Assembly (NCBI GenBank): GCA_937877535.1
Contig: CALFJF010000017.1
Coordinates: 1-56,209, forward strand
Direction of reading: 5' to 3'
Source: an uncultured Treponema sp.
Lineage (GTDB): Bacteria; Spirochaetota; Spirochaetia; Treponematales; Treponemataceae
Length of the DNA stretch: 56,209 nt
Position 1 is the first letter of the stretch, and each line of letters starts with the position of its first letter. Shown piece by piece: positions 14,828-21,824 of the stretch. The notes under the pieces were generated by a model. It was not told the DNA's origin and did no database searches. It was given only the letters and a program-made list of their open reading frames with translations. The position numbers and the translations under genes were made by a program.

Positions 14828-15871
14828 CTAGAAAATATGGGTGAAGGTGAGAATCACGCCGTCAGCCGTCCATTTTCTGCCGTCAGGCGCGGAAAGCGGA
14901 CGGAGGGAATCGTCGCAGTCAAAGTCGCGCTTGCCGGAAAAAGGAATCATGAGCATAAAATGGTCTTTGTAGCCGATGCTTGCCGTCGCCGTGAGCGTAA
15001 AGGTGAGGTCAACGAAGGTCGGGTCACAGATGCGGTATTCCTCGTCAAAAAAACGCTCGGAATAGTAGCCGCTTGCTTTCGCGCTCGCGCCAACCGATTT
15101 GAAATACTTGTGAGGAATCTGATAGTTCAGCGCGGCGGTCGCCACATAAGAAAGTCCGTTCGCCCGCTCGCTCTCGCCCTGATGCATCCACACCTCGCCG
15201 TTCGCAACGCCCGTCATGCCCGTGTACTGGGCGCGGTAGCTTGCGTCAAAGACGACATGCTGCTTTCCGCCAGAAATCGCGCCGCCGATGTCATATTTGA
15301 GCGCGACCTGCACCCAGCCGTCGTAGACCCAGTGCGTAAAGGGCGTGAATGCGTCATATTCTCCCTTCGTGCGGTCGTACTTTCCGATAAAATCAAAGTC
15401 GAGGAAGCCCAAGTTCATGCCCCAGCTTGTTGCCATGTCGCCTCCCGCGCTGAAGGTAAGGAATGAGAGCGGCTTGAAGTCAAAATGTGCGCCAGCCCTC
15501 ATCCACACGGGGGCAATCTCGCCGTCCGCGATGAAAGTGACTTCGGGCTTTGCGCCAAAATCCGTGAATCGGTGGGAGAAACGGGCCTGAAGCATCGGCA
15601 TGACATAGGGAATCTTCACATCGATAATGCCGTTGTTCGGCATGTACACGCCGAGGAGCGTGAGCATGGGAAGGAATGTCGTTGCGGGCGGCGTATAGGC
15701 TTGAGCCGCTTGGGGCGCATTCGTCTCTTGTGGCTCGCCTGCTTGCGCCGCTTCAATTTCACCGAATTCGCCGTTGCCTTCTGTTTGCGAAGGGGCGGAT
15801 TCGGCTTCTTGCGCGAAAATTCCGACTGCAAGGGAAAAAACTGCGGACAGTGTAAGGATTATGCGTTTCAT
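14828..15871 (-). CDS. Outer-membrane beta-barrel protein (unknown)
   Basis: 347 residues. Signal peptide about 1-20, then a low-complexity linker rich in Ala, Glu and Pro (about 22-60), then alternating polar/aromatic strands (AGAHFDFKPLSFLTFSAGGD, ALKYDIGGAISGG, LTFTLTATASIGYKDHFML) ending VILTFTHIF with a terminal Phe, the outer-membrane targeting pattern. No ligand can be named. It is first in an operon with the response regulator and kinase. Its -10 is 6 nt before the ATG and no Shine-Dalgarno sequence is present, so the mRNA looks leaderless. Confidence 0.75.
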   Translation of the reverse strand: MKRIILTLSAVFSLAVGIFAQEAESAPSQTEGNGEFGEIEAAQAGEPQETNAPQAAQAYTPPATTFLPMLTLLGVYMPNNGIIDVKIPYVMPMLQARFSHRFTDFGAKPEVTFIADGEIAPVWMRAGAHFDFKPLSFLTFSAGGDMATSWGMNLGFLDFDFIGKYDRTKGEYDAFTPFTHWVYDGWVQVALKYDIGGAISGGKQHVVFDASYRAQYTGMTGVANGEVWMHQGESERANGLSYVATAALNYQIPHKYFKSVGASAKASGYYSERFFDEEYRICDPTFVDLTFTLTATASIGYKDHFMLMIPFSGKRDFDCDDSLRPLSAPDGRKWTADGVILTFTHIF

Positions 15872-15877
15872 GGCACT

Positions 15878-15922
15878 AGATTACATCCGCTTTATTTTGA
15901 AAATGTTTCGCATTTGTTTCGG
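15878..15922 (-). promoter_or_regulatory. Barrel/TCS operon promoter with direct-repeat operator
   Basis: Minus strand: CCGAAACA (15915-15922) and GCGAAACA (15904-15911), 11-bp period, exactly 20 nt to -10 TAATCT (15878-15883), which ends 6 nt before the start. The layout is identical to the efflux promoter 13003-13047. The rest of 15872-16063 shows no gene. Confidence 0.7.
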
Positions 15923-16063
15923 AAATGTTAAAATGTAGCGCGATTGGAATGCTTTTTCCGTCGATTCTACGCGCAGATTGCGATTGAATGACTTGAAGAC
16001 AATGTTTTTCCGAAAAGAACGCTGGACAATTCAAGAAATATTTGAAAAAATGAAAGAAATAGC

Positions 16064-16831
16064 ATGGACACAAAGCAAAAAATCCAGATGGCAATCGACA
16101 CGGCGATGACGCTTCTCTCCGTCGTCCTCATGGGCGGCACGGTGCTCTTCCCAGACGACCGCGTGCATCAGGTTTTGGGGATGGTGCTTCTTGCGCTGTG
16201 GCTCGTGCACACGGTCTTGCACCGCGCCTGGTACGCCGCGCTCTTTAGGGGAAAGTACCCGCCCTACCGCGTCATGCAGATTGTGGTGAACGGCGGGATT
16301 TCCGCGTGCGCCCTGCTCCTTATGGCAAGCGGCATGATGATGGCGTGGTTCGTGCCGTCGGAACTCGTGGGCGGCGCGCTCGGCTTTGCACGGACGGCGC
16401 ACTTGGTCAGCTCGCACTGGTACTACCTTTTTATGTGCGCCCATCTGGGAATGCATATTGGAATGATTTTCAATCGGATAAAGGCGAAGCGGGCTGGGCA
16501 GACGGAATCGGCGGACAGAGCAGGTGATTGGCGTTCCGCAGATTCGCACGACACTCCGGGCCACCGAAAACCTCTCGCGCGAAAAGTCATCTTCCGCGTT
16601 CTCCTTGCGCTCGTGTGCGGCTACGGCGTGTATGCGTTCATCGTGCGCGGAATCGGGAAGTACCTGTTTTTGCGCCAGCAGTTCTTCTTTTTGGACTTGG
16701 AGCGCGGCTACCTGCTCTTTGCCGTGGATTACCTTGCGATTCTGGTGCTGTTCGCGGCGGCGAGCCATTACCTTTCAAAAGCCTTGCTCGCAATCCCCAA
16801 ACGCAAGCGGAGCAAACACAATGGACTTTGA
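16064..16831 (+). CDS. DUF4405 multi-spanning membrane protein
   Basis: 255 residues, with four to six hydrophobic helices in a cytochrome b561/DUF4405 pattern. Helix 1 is IDTAMTLLSVVLMGGTVLF; helix 2 carries HQVLGMVLLALWLVHTVLHR; a later pair includes HLVSSHWYYLFMCAHLGMHIG. The several intramembrane His residues could bind haem, but this is inference. A charged loop (about 145-180) separates a C-terminal pair of helices. Weak ribosome-binding site. Its first codons are duplicated at 7353-7381 after the flavodoxin genes, hinting at a past link with that electron-transfer operon. Confidence 0.8.
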   Translation: MDTKQKIQMAIDTAMTLLSVVLMGGTVLFPDDRVHQVLGMVLLALWLVHTVLHRAWYAALFRGKYPPYRVMQIVVNGGISACALLLMASGMMMAWFVPSELVGGALGFARTAHLVSSHWYYLFMCAHLGMHIGMIFNRIKAKRAGQTESADRAGDWRSADSHDTPGHRKPLARKVIFRVLLALVCGYGVYAFIVRGIGKYLFLRQQFFFLDLERGYLLFAVDYLAILVLFAAASHYLSKALLAIPKRKRSKHNGL

Positions 16832-16923
16832 GCCGCTTCATTGCCTTTGAGCATTTTTTTTGCCTTTCCCACAAAAATTTCTCCCCAAAATTTCGCCCGT
16901 GGGGCGAGCCTAAATGGTATACC

Positions 16924-16982
16924 CTTTAGGCAATTGACAGAATCGCCTAAAGCGCTTTTTCATCGCTTCGCTCGAAAAAGCG
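16924..16982. repeat. Two adjacent hairpins upstream of gene 17012
   Basis: CTTTAGGC (16924-16931) pairs with GCCTAAAG (16945-16952), and directly next CGCTTTTTC (16953-16961) pairs with GAAAAAGCG (16974-16982). No T-run follows, so it is not a clear terminator. The two could be a repeat element or leader structure. Confidence 0.6.
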
Positions 16983-17011
16983 ATTTATCAACATTCGGAG
17001 AAGTTGTATAA

Positions 17012-17770
17012 ATGGAAAAGGATTTCTTTGACGAAAAATCAAAGTGCGCGGCTTTTGACAAAATAGCAGAACAGTTTTTTCATAAGAATTTTGGCTCAAT
17101 GCAAAAGTCTGAATTTGAGCTTCTCTTGTTTTCCATTTATACGGACAGGCTTGCTGAACTTTCAAAAAATGCTGAAAGCAAAATCCCTGCAAAATGCGAT
17201 GATTACACAATCTCCAAAGAACTCGGCATAACGCAAAGAGTCGTGAACAACCTCAAAATAAAAAAGGCGTTGAAATATCCCAAAAATGACGGCGCGTCCT
17301 GGAAGGAAGAGCTGCCTTCCATCATTTCAAACGCCAGTTATGAAAACGGAAAGATAAAACTGTACATCGAAAATCCTGTGGTGCGGATGGAGCTTGAGCA
17401 TATTCTTGTAAATCAGGGAAACTTTGCCGACTACGCTTTTAATCCTCATGTGCTTTCGTTAACGCCCCCGTGTTTTTTGGACATTCTTCCTCTCATTTCG
17501 GAATCTGGCGGGGAGGAAATAAAGAAGTCCATCATCAAAGGAATCGCCGAAAATGCGCGGGAAGAAAAAGAGCTGCTGGAGAAAATAGAGTCGGACTCGC
17601 TTTCAAAAACGCTCAAGGAAAAAGGCATAGAACTTGCCCTTGACATCATTCCGAACGTCATCGCCGACTCGATTCCAGCGGGAGCCTTGTTAAAAGAGCC
17701 GTTGAAACGCCTTTCTGTCCTCATAGGAAAAGCCGTTTCATCAAAAAAAGGGAAAAACAGTTCTGAATAA
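17012..17770 (+). CDS. Hypothetical cytoplasmic protein with HTH-like segment
   Basis: 252 residues starting at ATG 17012 (GGAG 12 nt upstream). A helix-turn-helix-like segment lies around 70-90 (TISKELGITQRVVNNLKI). The middle is mixed alpha/beta (KLYIENPVVRMELEHILV), and the C-terminal half is rich in charged helices (ENAREEKELLEKIESDS) ending in a Lys-rich tail. No signal peptide or clear TM segment. I do not recognise the family; the segment near 17641-17700 (DIIPNVIADSIPAGALL) could be an amphipathic or membrane-touching helix. Confidence 0.75.
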   Translation: MEKDFFDEKSKCAAFDKIAEQFFHKNFGSMQKSEFELLLFSIYTDRLAELSKNAESKIPAKCDDYTISKELGITQRVVNNLKIKKALKYPKNDGASWKEELPSIISNASYENGKIKLYIENPVVRMELEHILVNQGNFADYAFNPHVLSLTPPCFLDILPLISESGGEEIKKSIIKGIAENAREEKELLEKIESDSLSKTLKEKGIELALDIIPNVIADSIPAGALLKEPLKRLSVLIGKAVSSKKGKNSSE

Positions 17771-17804
17771 AAAGAGCTTAAAAAAACATTTTTGGAGGAT
17801 AAAA

Positions 17805-18476
17805 ATGAAAAAAAACATTCTTAAAATTGCGGCAGCGGCGGCTTTCGCAATCATCTCTCTTGCCTTTCTTTCTTGCTCAGATGAAGATTCAGGCACAGAA
17901 TCAAACGAAGTTACCAATTTGACTGCCACAAGACTTGATGAGTCTACCGTAAGGCTTTCATGGACTGCTTCAGAAAACGATAATATCCGTGCGTTTTATG
18001 TAGGGAAGATTCTAAACATAGAAGACAGAGTTCTAGATTCTGGTTTTTATACAGTTTCTACTACTGATAGAACATACTATGATATTTCAGCAAAAGAAGG
18101 GTGGGAATGGAAGTTTTCTGTTCAGACAATTTCTAATGACGGCACATATTCTAAAGGTGTAACGGTAACTAATTCTGAAAGAATTTCTAATAGAATAAGC
18201 TTTTGTGACTATCGAATTGATTCTAACTGGAAAGTATATGTCAATGTTGGCGATGTTAATAAGATTGGAATAGAAAAAGTCTGTTATTACCTTAGCGAAG
18301 ATTATATCTCTGATTGGGATAACGCAACTGGAGCAATTGAAATCAGCCGTGATTCTAATGGATATTATTCATTTACGACAGAAGAAAAAGTTTCTTCTAC
18401 TTATATTTATATTTCCGTGAAATATTCTGATGGTACTGAGGAAACATATTCTAAAAGATTCTATTATCAACTTTGA
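17805..18476 (+). CDS. Lipoprotein with fibronectin type III-like domain
   Basis: 223 residues; GGAGG before ATG 17805. Signal peptide with lipobox AFLSC (Cys about 24), so lipid-anchored. Residues about 32-120 have an Fn3 pattern (VTNLTATRLDESTVRLSWTA, then DRTYYDI, WKFSVQTISNDGTYS). The second half is beta-rich with many Tyr. Strongly AT-rich compared with the genes on either side. Probably a surface or periplasmic adhesion or structural protein; no enzyme motif. Confidence 0.75.
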   Translation: MKKNILKIAAAAAFAIISLAFLSCSDEDSGTESNEVTNLTATRLDESTVRLSWTASENDNIRAFYVGKILNIEDRVLDSGFYTVSTTDRTYYDISAKEGWEWKFSVQTISNDGTYSKGVTVTNSERISNRISFCDYRIDSNWKVYVNVGDVNKIGIEKVCYYLSEDYISDWDNATGAIEISRDSNGYYSFTTEEKVSSTYIYISVKYSDGTEETYSKRFYYQL

Positions 18477-18588
18477 AATATACAGCTGATTCTGAGGAAA
18501 CAGATTCTACAGCATTCTATTCATACTTTGAGAATAATCAGTTTTTATTGCATGGATTTGAGATTTTTTGATTCGTGCTTCGTCTGCG

Positions 18589-18611
18589 CCCCCGACGCTC
18601 TGCGTCGGGGG
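18589..18611. repeat. GC-rich perfect hairpin
   Basis: CCCCCGACGC (18589-18598), 3-nt loop, GCGTCGGGGG (18602-18611). No T-run on either strand, so not a standard terminator. It sits next to a dispersed palindromic repeat in the 327-bp gap 18477-18803, which also holds the promoter at 18741-18769. Confidence 0.7.
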
Positions 18612-18619
18612 TAAAGGTG

Positions 18620-18642
18620 GTGGTTTCGATAAACTCAACCAC
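18620..18642. repeat. Dispersed palindromic repeat, intergenic copy
   Basis: GTGGTT-TCGATAAACTC-AACCAC; same stem as 6617-6639 with a loop variant. Confidence 0.85.
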
Positions 18643-18698
18643 CGCATATTTTTTGCAGAACAGCATTCATTTTGTAAAAGAACATTGCTTTCTTTTAT

Positions 18699-18728
18699 CT
18701 TACGAAACCTTACCAAAACCTTAAATCT
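18699..18728 (+). promoter_or_regulatory. Direct-repeat operator upstream of second TCS operon
   Basis: Three head-to-tail units, CTTACGAAAC, CTTACCAAAAC and CTTAAATC, with 10-11 bp period, ending 12 bp upstream of a -35 (TTGAAG 18741). This is the layout expected for an OmpR-family regulator such as the one encoded at 19490. Confidence 0.55.
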
Positions 18729-18740
18729 GCTCCAAATGCG

Positions 18741-18769
18741 TTGAAGTCAAAACATTTTTGATGTAAGTT
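18741..18769 (+). promoter_or_regulatory. Promoter of second barrel/TCS operon
   Basis: TTGAAG (18741-18746), 17-nt spacer, TAAGTT (18764-18769). AGGGG just before ATG 18804 gives a normal ribosome-binding site. Confidence 0.5.
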
Positions 18770-18803
18770 TTTATCATAACAACACATTCAAAAGGGGTTA
18801 CTT

Positions 18804-19490
18804 ATGAAAAAGATTTTTGCGATTTTCGCGCTTTCCGCGCTTGCGCTCGCTTCTGCCTGTGCAAAAAAATGGACTAACAACGTCGGAGTCGGCTTCACGC
18901 TTCCGATTTCGCAGATTGGCGTTGACGAAAGCGGGGCGGACGATGTTTTCCAAATCGGATACGGAATCGAAGGCACATATGTCGGCATTCACGAAAGCGG
19001 ATTCACGGCAAAGGCTGACTTGGGGGCGGGGCTTGCCACATCAAAAGACATATCGATTCAAGGCGACAAAACGAATCTCGGCGGATTCTACAACATTGCT
19101 TTGGGAGCGGGCTATTCTTTTGTCAACACGGAAAAACTCACTTTCGGACTTACGGGAATGTTGGGATTCGACCTTGCGACTTATTCGGATTCCGAAGACG
19201 ACATAACTTATGACGAAAAAAAATGCGAGAGCGTTGACCACACTTTATCTTACGGAATTTTTTCTGTAGGCGCGGACTTGTTCGTCTCGTACAGAATCAA
19301 GGAGCATTTCGGCTTTTTCGCGAACCTTTCTGCGCGATACCTTGCCGTTGGAGGAACGACTGACGAAATCGAATGGACTTGGAAAGATTCTAATGGAAGA
19401 AAACGCAAAGACTCGTCAGAAGGCGACGGCTCAGACCTTGCGGGCAAATTCCGCATCCAGCCGACAATCGGAGTCGTGTGGAATTTCTGA
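18804..19490 (+). CDS. Outer-membrane beta-barrel-like protein (unknown)
   Basis: 228 residues. Signal sequence about 1-19, with a Cys at LASAC that could be a lipobox. Beta-strand pattern throughout (VGVGFTLPISQIGV, YIVG-like strands, FGLTGMLGFDLATY, LFVSYRIKEHFGFFANLSAR), ending RIQPTIGVVWNF with a terminal Phe. Its stop overlaps the start of the response regulator (TGATG at 19488-19492). The order barrel-regulator-kinase repeats that of 15871-13060, so the barrel may be part of the sensing unit. Ligand unknown. Confidence 0.75.
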   Translation: MKKIFAIFALSALALASACAKKWTNNVGVGFTLPISQIGVDESGADDVFQIGYGIEGTYVGIHESGFTAKADLGAGLATSKDISIQGDKTNLGGFYNIALGAGYSFVNTEKLTFGLTGMLGFDLATYSDSEDDITYDEKKCESVDHTLSYGIFSVGADLFVSYRIKEHFGFFANLSARYLAVGGTTDEIEWTWKDSNGRKRKDSSEGDGSDLAGKFRIQPTIGVVWNF

Positions 19491-20173
19491 TGCCATACAA
19501 AATTCTAATCGCTGACGATGAAAAAGAACTCGTCCAGCTGCTCGCACTTTATCTTGAAAAGGACGGAAACAAAGTTTTCTCGGCCTACGACGGAGAAAGC
19601 GCGTGCAAAATCGCATCTTCCGAACAACTCGACTGCGTGCTTCTCGATGTGATGATGCCTTCGCTCAACGGATTTCAGGTTCTCAAAAAAATCCGCGAGA
19701 CAAGCGACATTCCGGTTCTTTTTCTTACGGCAAAAGTCGCCTCTTCCGACAAAATTCTGGGACTCGACTTGGGCGCGGACGATTACATCACGAAGCCTTT
19801 TGACCCGGTTGAAGTGGTTGCCCGCGTGAACGCGAATATCCGCCGCTACAGAAAATCATTCGCTACGGAAGCAAAAGAGAGTGAGAAAATCTCCTGCGGA
19901 AAACTCACGCTCAATTTGGGCGACTACACGCTTTTTGAGGGCGAAAAGAAAATCGAAATCACTGCGCTTGAATTCAGAATCCTAAAGATGATGTTCGCTT
20001 CTCCACGCCAAGTTTTCACGAAGAGCCAGATTGTCGAAGCAGGCTGGGGCAAGGATTTTTATGTGGAGGACAACAACATAATGGTCGCCCTAAGCAAACT
20101 CCGCTCAAAACTCGGCGAATCCTGCACAATCAAAAACATCAGAAGCATAGGCTGGCGGCTGGAGCAGAAATGA
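19490..20173 (+). CDS. OmpR-family response regulator
   Basis: 227 residues from ATG 19490 (MPYKILIADDEKE); a start 12 nt earlier would overlap the barrel gene further. Receiver 3-115 with D9-D10, phospho-acceptor D53 (LLDVMMPSLNG), conserved Thr/Lys (FLTAK; DDYITKPFDPVEV). Winged helix about 130-225 (ITALEFRILKMMFASPRQVF). It overlaps the downstream kinase by 4 nt. Probably binds the repeats at 18699-18728. Confidence 0.95.
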   Translation: MPYKILIADDEKELVQLLALYLEKDGNKVFSAYDGESACKIASSEQLDCVLLDVMMPSLNGFQVLKKIRETSDIPVLFLTAKVASSDKILGLDLGADDYITKPFDPVEVVARVNANIRRYRKSFATEAKESEKISCGKLTLNLGDYTLFEGEKKIEITALEFRILKMMFASPRQVFTKSQIVEAGWGKDFYVEDNNIMVALSKLRSKLGESCTIKNIRSIGWRLEQK

Positions 20174-21099
20174 TTAAAAAACTCAGGCTCAAAGTGATTT
20201 TCATCGTCTTTTTTATTCTCATGATTGCCGTGTGGATTTGGGGGAGTTTTCTCTTTCAGAATCTGCTCGTCTGGATTTTCGGCAAGGCTTGGGTTGAGGA
20301 CGGTAAGTCATCGATTCCGCTGATTGCGGTCAATTTCGTTTTTTTGGCGGTTTCGATTCTGATTTTTACGGTTCTTTTCTTTTGGCAGCTCGACAAGACC
20401 GAAAAAATCAAGGAGCAGGCGGAAAAGGAAAGGCTTATGCTTTTTGCGAACATGGCTCACGACCTCAAAACACCGATTTCAAGCATCCTCGGCTACTCAA
20501 AAACGCTCGCACTCGGAATCGTCACTGACGAAACCAAGAAAATTGAATACCTGAACACGATTTCGTCAAAAGCCGAGCGAATGAACGACCTCATCGACCG
20601 TCTTTTTGAATATGTCAAACTCGAAAGCCCCGAAAATATCCTCCACAAAACGAATGTCGATGTCGCCGAGCTTTTGCGAAAATCCGTCGGCAATGTCTAC
20701 ACCGATTTTGAGGAGGCGGGAATCAGCCTTGAAGCAGAAATCCCAGAAAACCAGATTTTTAAGGAAGTTGACCCGCTTGAAATCGACAGAGTTTTCACTA
20801 ATCTTCTGAACAACGCGAGGAAGCACAATCCCAAAGGAACGGCGGTCAGCGTTTTTATGAGCGAAAAAGGCAAGGTCACAGTCGCCGACAACGGCAATTC
20901 CCTCCCGTCCGAAGTCGTCGCCCATCTTTTCAAGCCATTCATTTCAGGTGACGAGTCAAGAATGAGCAAAAACGGAAGCGGTCTGGGGCTTGCTCTCGCC
21001 TACAAGATTATGAAAAAGCACGGCGGAAAATTGTCGCTCGTAAGCCCGTGCATTTGTAATCAGACGGAATTCACAAAGGCATTCGTAGCGGAGTTTTGA
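20170..21099 (+). CDS. Sensor histidine kinase
   Basis: 309 residues. TM segments about 8-34 and 50-73 with a short extracytoplasmic loop (about 15 residues). HisKA with His97 (FANMAHDLKTPISSILGYSK), N box FTNLLNNARKHN, G1 VADNGNSLP, G2 GSGLGLALAYK. No HAMP domain is evident, so the second TM leads directly through a short coiled linker to the dimerisation helices. Last gene of the barrel-regulator-kinase operon. Confidence 0.93.
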   Translation: MIKKLRLKVIFIVFFILMIAVWIWGSFLFQNLLVWIFGKAWVEDGKSSIPLIAVNFVFLAVSILIFTVLFFWQLDKTEKIKEQAEKERLMLFANMAHDLKTPISSILGYSKTLALGIVTDETKKIEYLNTISSKAERMNDLIDRLFEYVKLESPENILHKTNVDVAELLRKSVGNVYTDFEEAGISLEAEIPENQIFKEVDPLEIDRVFTNLLNNARKHNPKGTAVSVFMSEKGKVTVADNGNSLPSEVVAHLFKPFISGDESRMSKNGSGLGLALAYKIMKKHGGKLSLVSPCICNQTEFTKAFVAEF

Positions 21100-21134
21100 A
21101 GTATGCGCCTTACGTAAACGGAAAGCTTTGAATT

Positions 21135-21211
21135 GGTGGTTGAGTTTATCGAAACCACCAATTTCTTACTCTACGGTGGTTTCGATACGACCTTCGGTCT
21201 ACTCAACCACC
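21135..21211. repeat. Two dispersed palindromic repeats
   Basis: GGTGGTTGAG...ATCGAAACCACC (21135-21159) and GGTGGTTTCGATACG...CTCAACCACC (21176-21211) in opposite orientation, between the kinase gene and the minus-strand gene 21242. No other feature is seen in 21100-21241. Confidence 0.85.
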
Positions 21212-21241
21212 GCAGTAAAAATAGCAAACAGCGTAATGTCC

Positions 21242-21574
21242 TTAGGCTCGCGCATCTTCCGCGCCCGGATTTTGTCCTTCTACAATGGAGGCGACTTTGT
21301 TCCAGATTTTTCTTAGGAGGCTCGGCTTATAAACTTTCTGATATTTACTGACATATTCGAGAATTTCTTTGGCTTTCTTTTTGTCGTCAAGGTATTCGAA
21401 GCCGTTGATTTTGATGTCGCCTGCGATTGCCTGCTCGATTGTGATGTAGTTGCTCGGCTTGTCGCCGTCGTCGTAGTAAATGTCCTCATTTGCGTAAAGC
21501 GTGCCAGCAATTCTGTTTGTCGTGCGCACTTTGAAATCGGGGAATTTCTCTTCTCTCACATCAATAAAAGTCAT
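21242..21574 (-). CDS. Hypothetical small protein
   Basis: 110 residues from ATG 21574 (MTFIDVREEKFPDF), with AAAGGA upstream; the frame is open further upstream but without a start site I favour. It has a conserved-looking beta-rich N-terminal half (VRTTNRIAGTLYANEDIYYD, ITIEQAIAGDIKINGFEYL) and a basic helical C-terminus (AKEILEYVSKYQKVYKPS). No signal peptide. Family not recognised. Confidence 0.6.
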   Translation of the reverse strand: MTFIDVREEKFPDFKVRTTNRIAGTLYANEDIYYDDGDKPSNYITIEQAIAGDIKINGFEYLDDKKKAKEILEYVSKYQKVYKPSLLRKIWNKVASIVEGQNPGAEDARA

Positions 21575-21705
21575 TTTCTTGCATCCTTTCCGATTTATTA
21601 TAATTGTGAGCGTCGCGAAGAATCTATAGATGTTTCGTCTGCGACTCAACATGACCACACTTCGGGGCTGTTTCCTCAACAGGACGGTCAGTGTCAAAAC
21701 GCGTG

Positions 21706-21808
21706 GTCATTGAGCGTGTCGAAATGACTGGCAATGACTGCAGTGGTTTCGACAGGCTCAACCACCGTAGAAACAGGCTCAACCACCGTAGAAACAGACT
21801 CAACCACC
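21706..21808. repeat. Cluster of dispersed palindromic repeats
   Basis: One GTCATT-type hairpin (21706-21728) followed by a GTGGTT-type element (21743-21765) whose right half (CTCAACCACCGTAGAAACA) is repeated in tandem to 21808. It lies just downstream of the cyclase gene. The tandem half-copies show local slippage or nested insertion. Confidence 0.85.
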
Positions 21809-21824
21809 GCAAAAATACGCTTTG

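Noticed and set aside
16031..16768. 245-codon minus-strand frame opposite the DUF4405 gene
   Set aside because: His/Arg-rich translation typical of an antisense shadow; the plus strand has a membrane-protein pattern.
18589..18611. Intrinsic terminator after the Fn3 lipoprotein gene
   Set aside because: Perfect stem but no T-run on either strand.
21743..21808. CRISPR-like array from repeated CTCAACCACCG units
   Set aside because: Units are about 20 bp with no unique spacers; they are half-copies of the dispersed palindrome.
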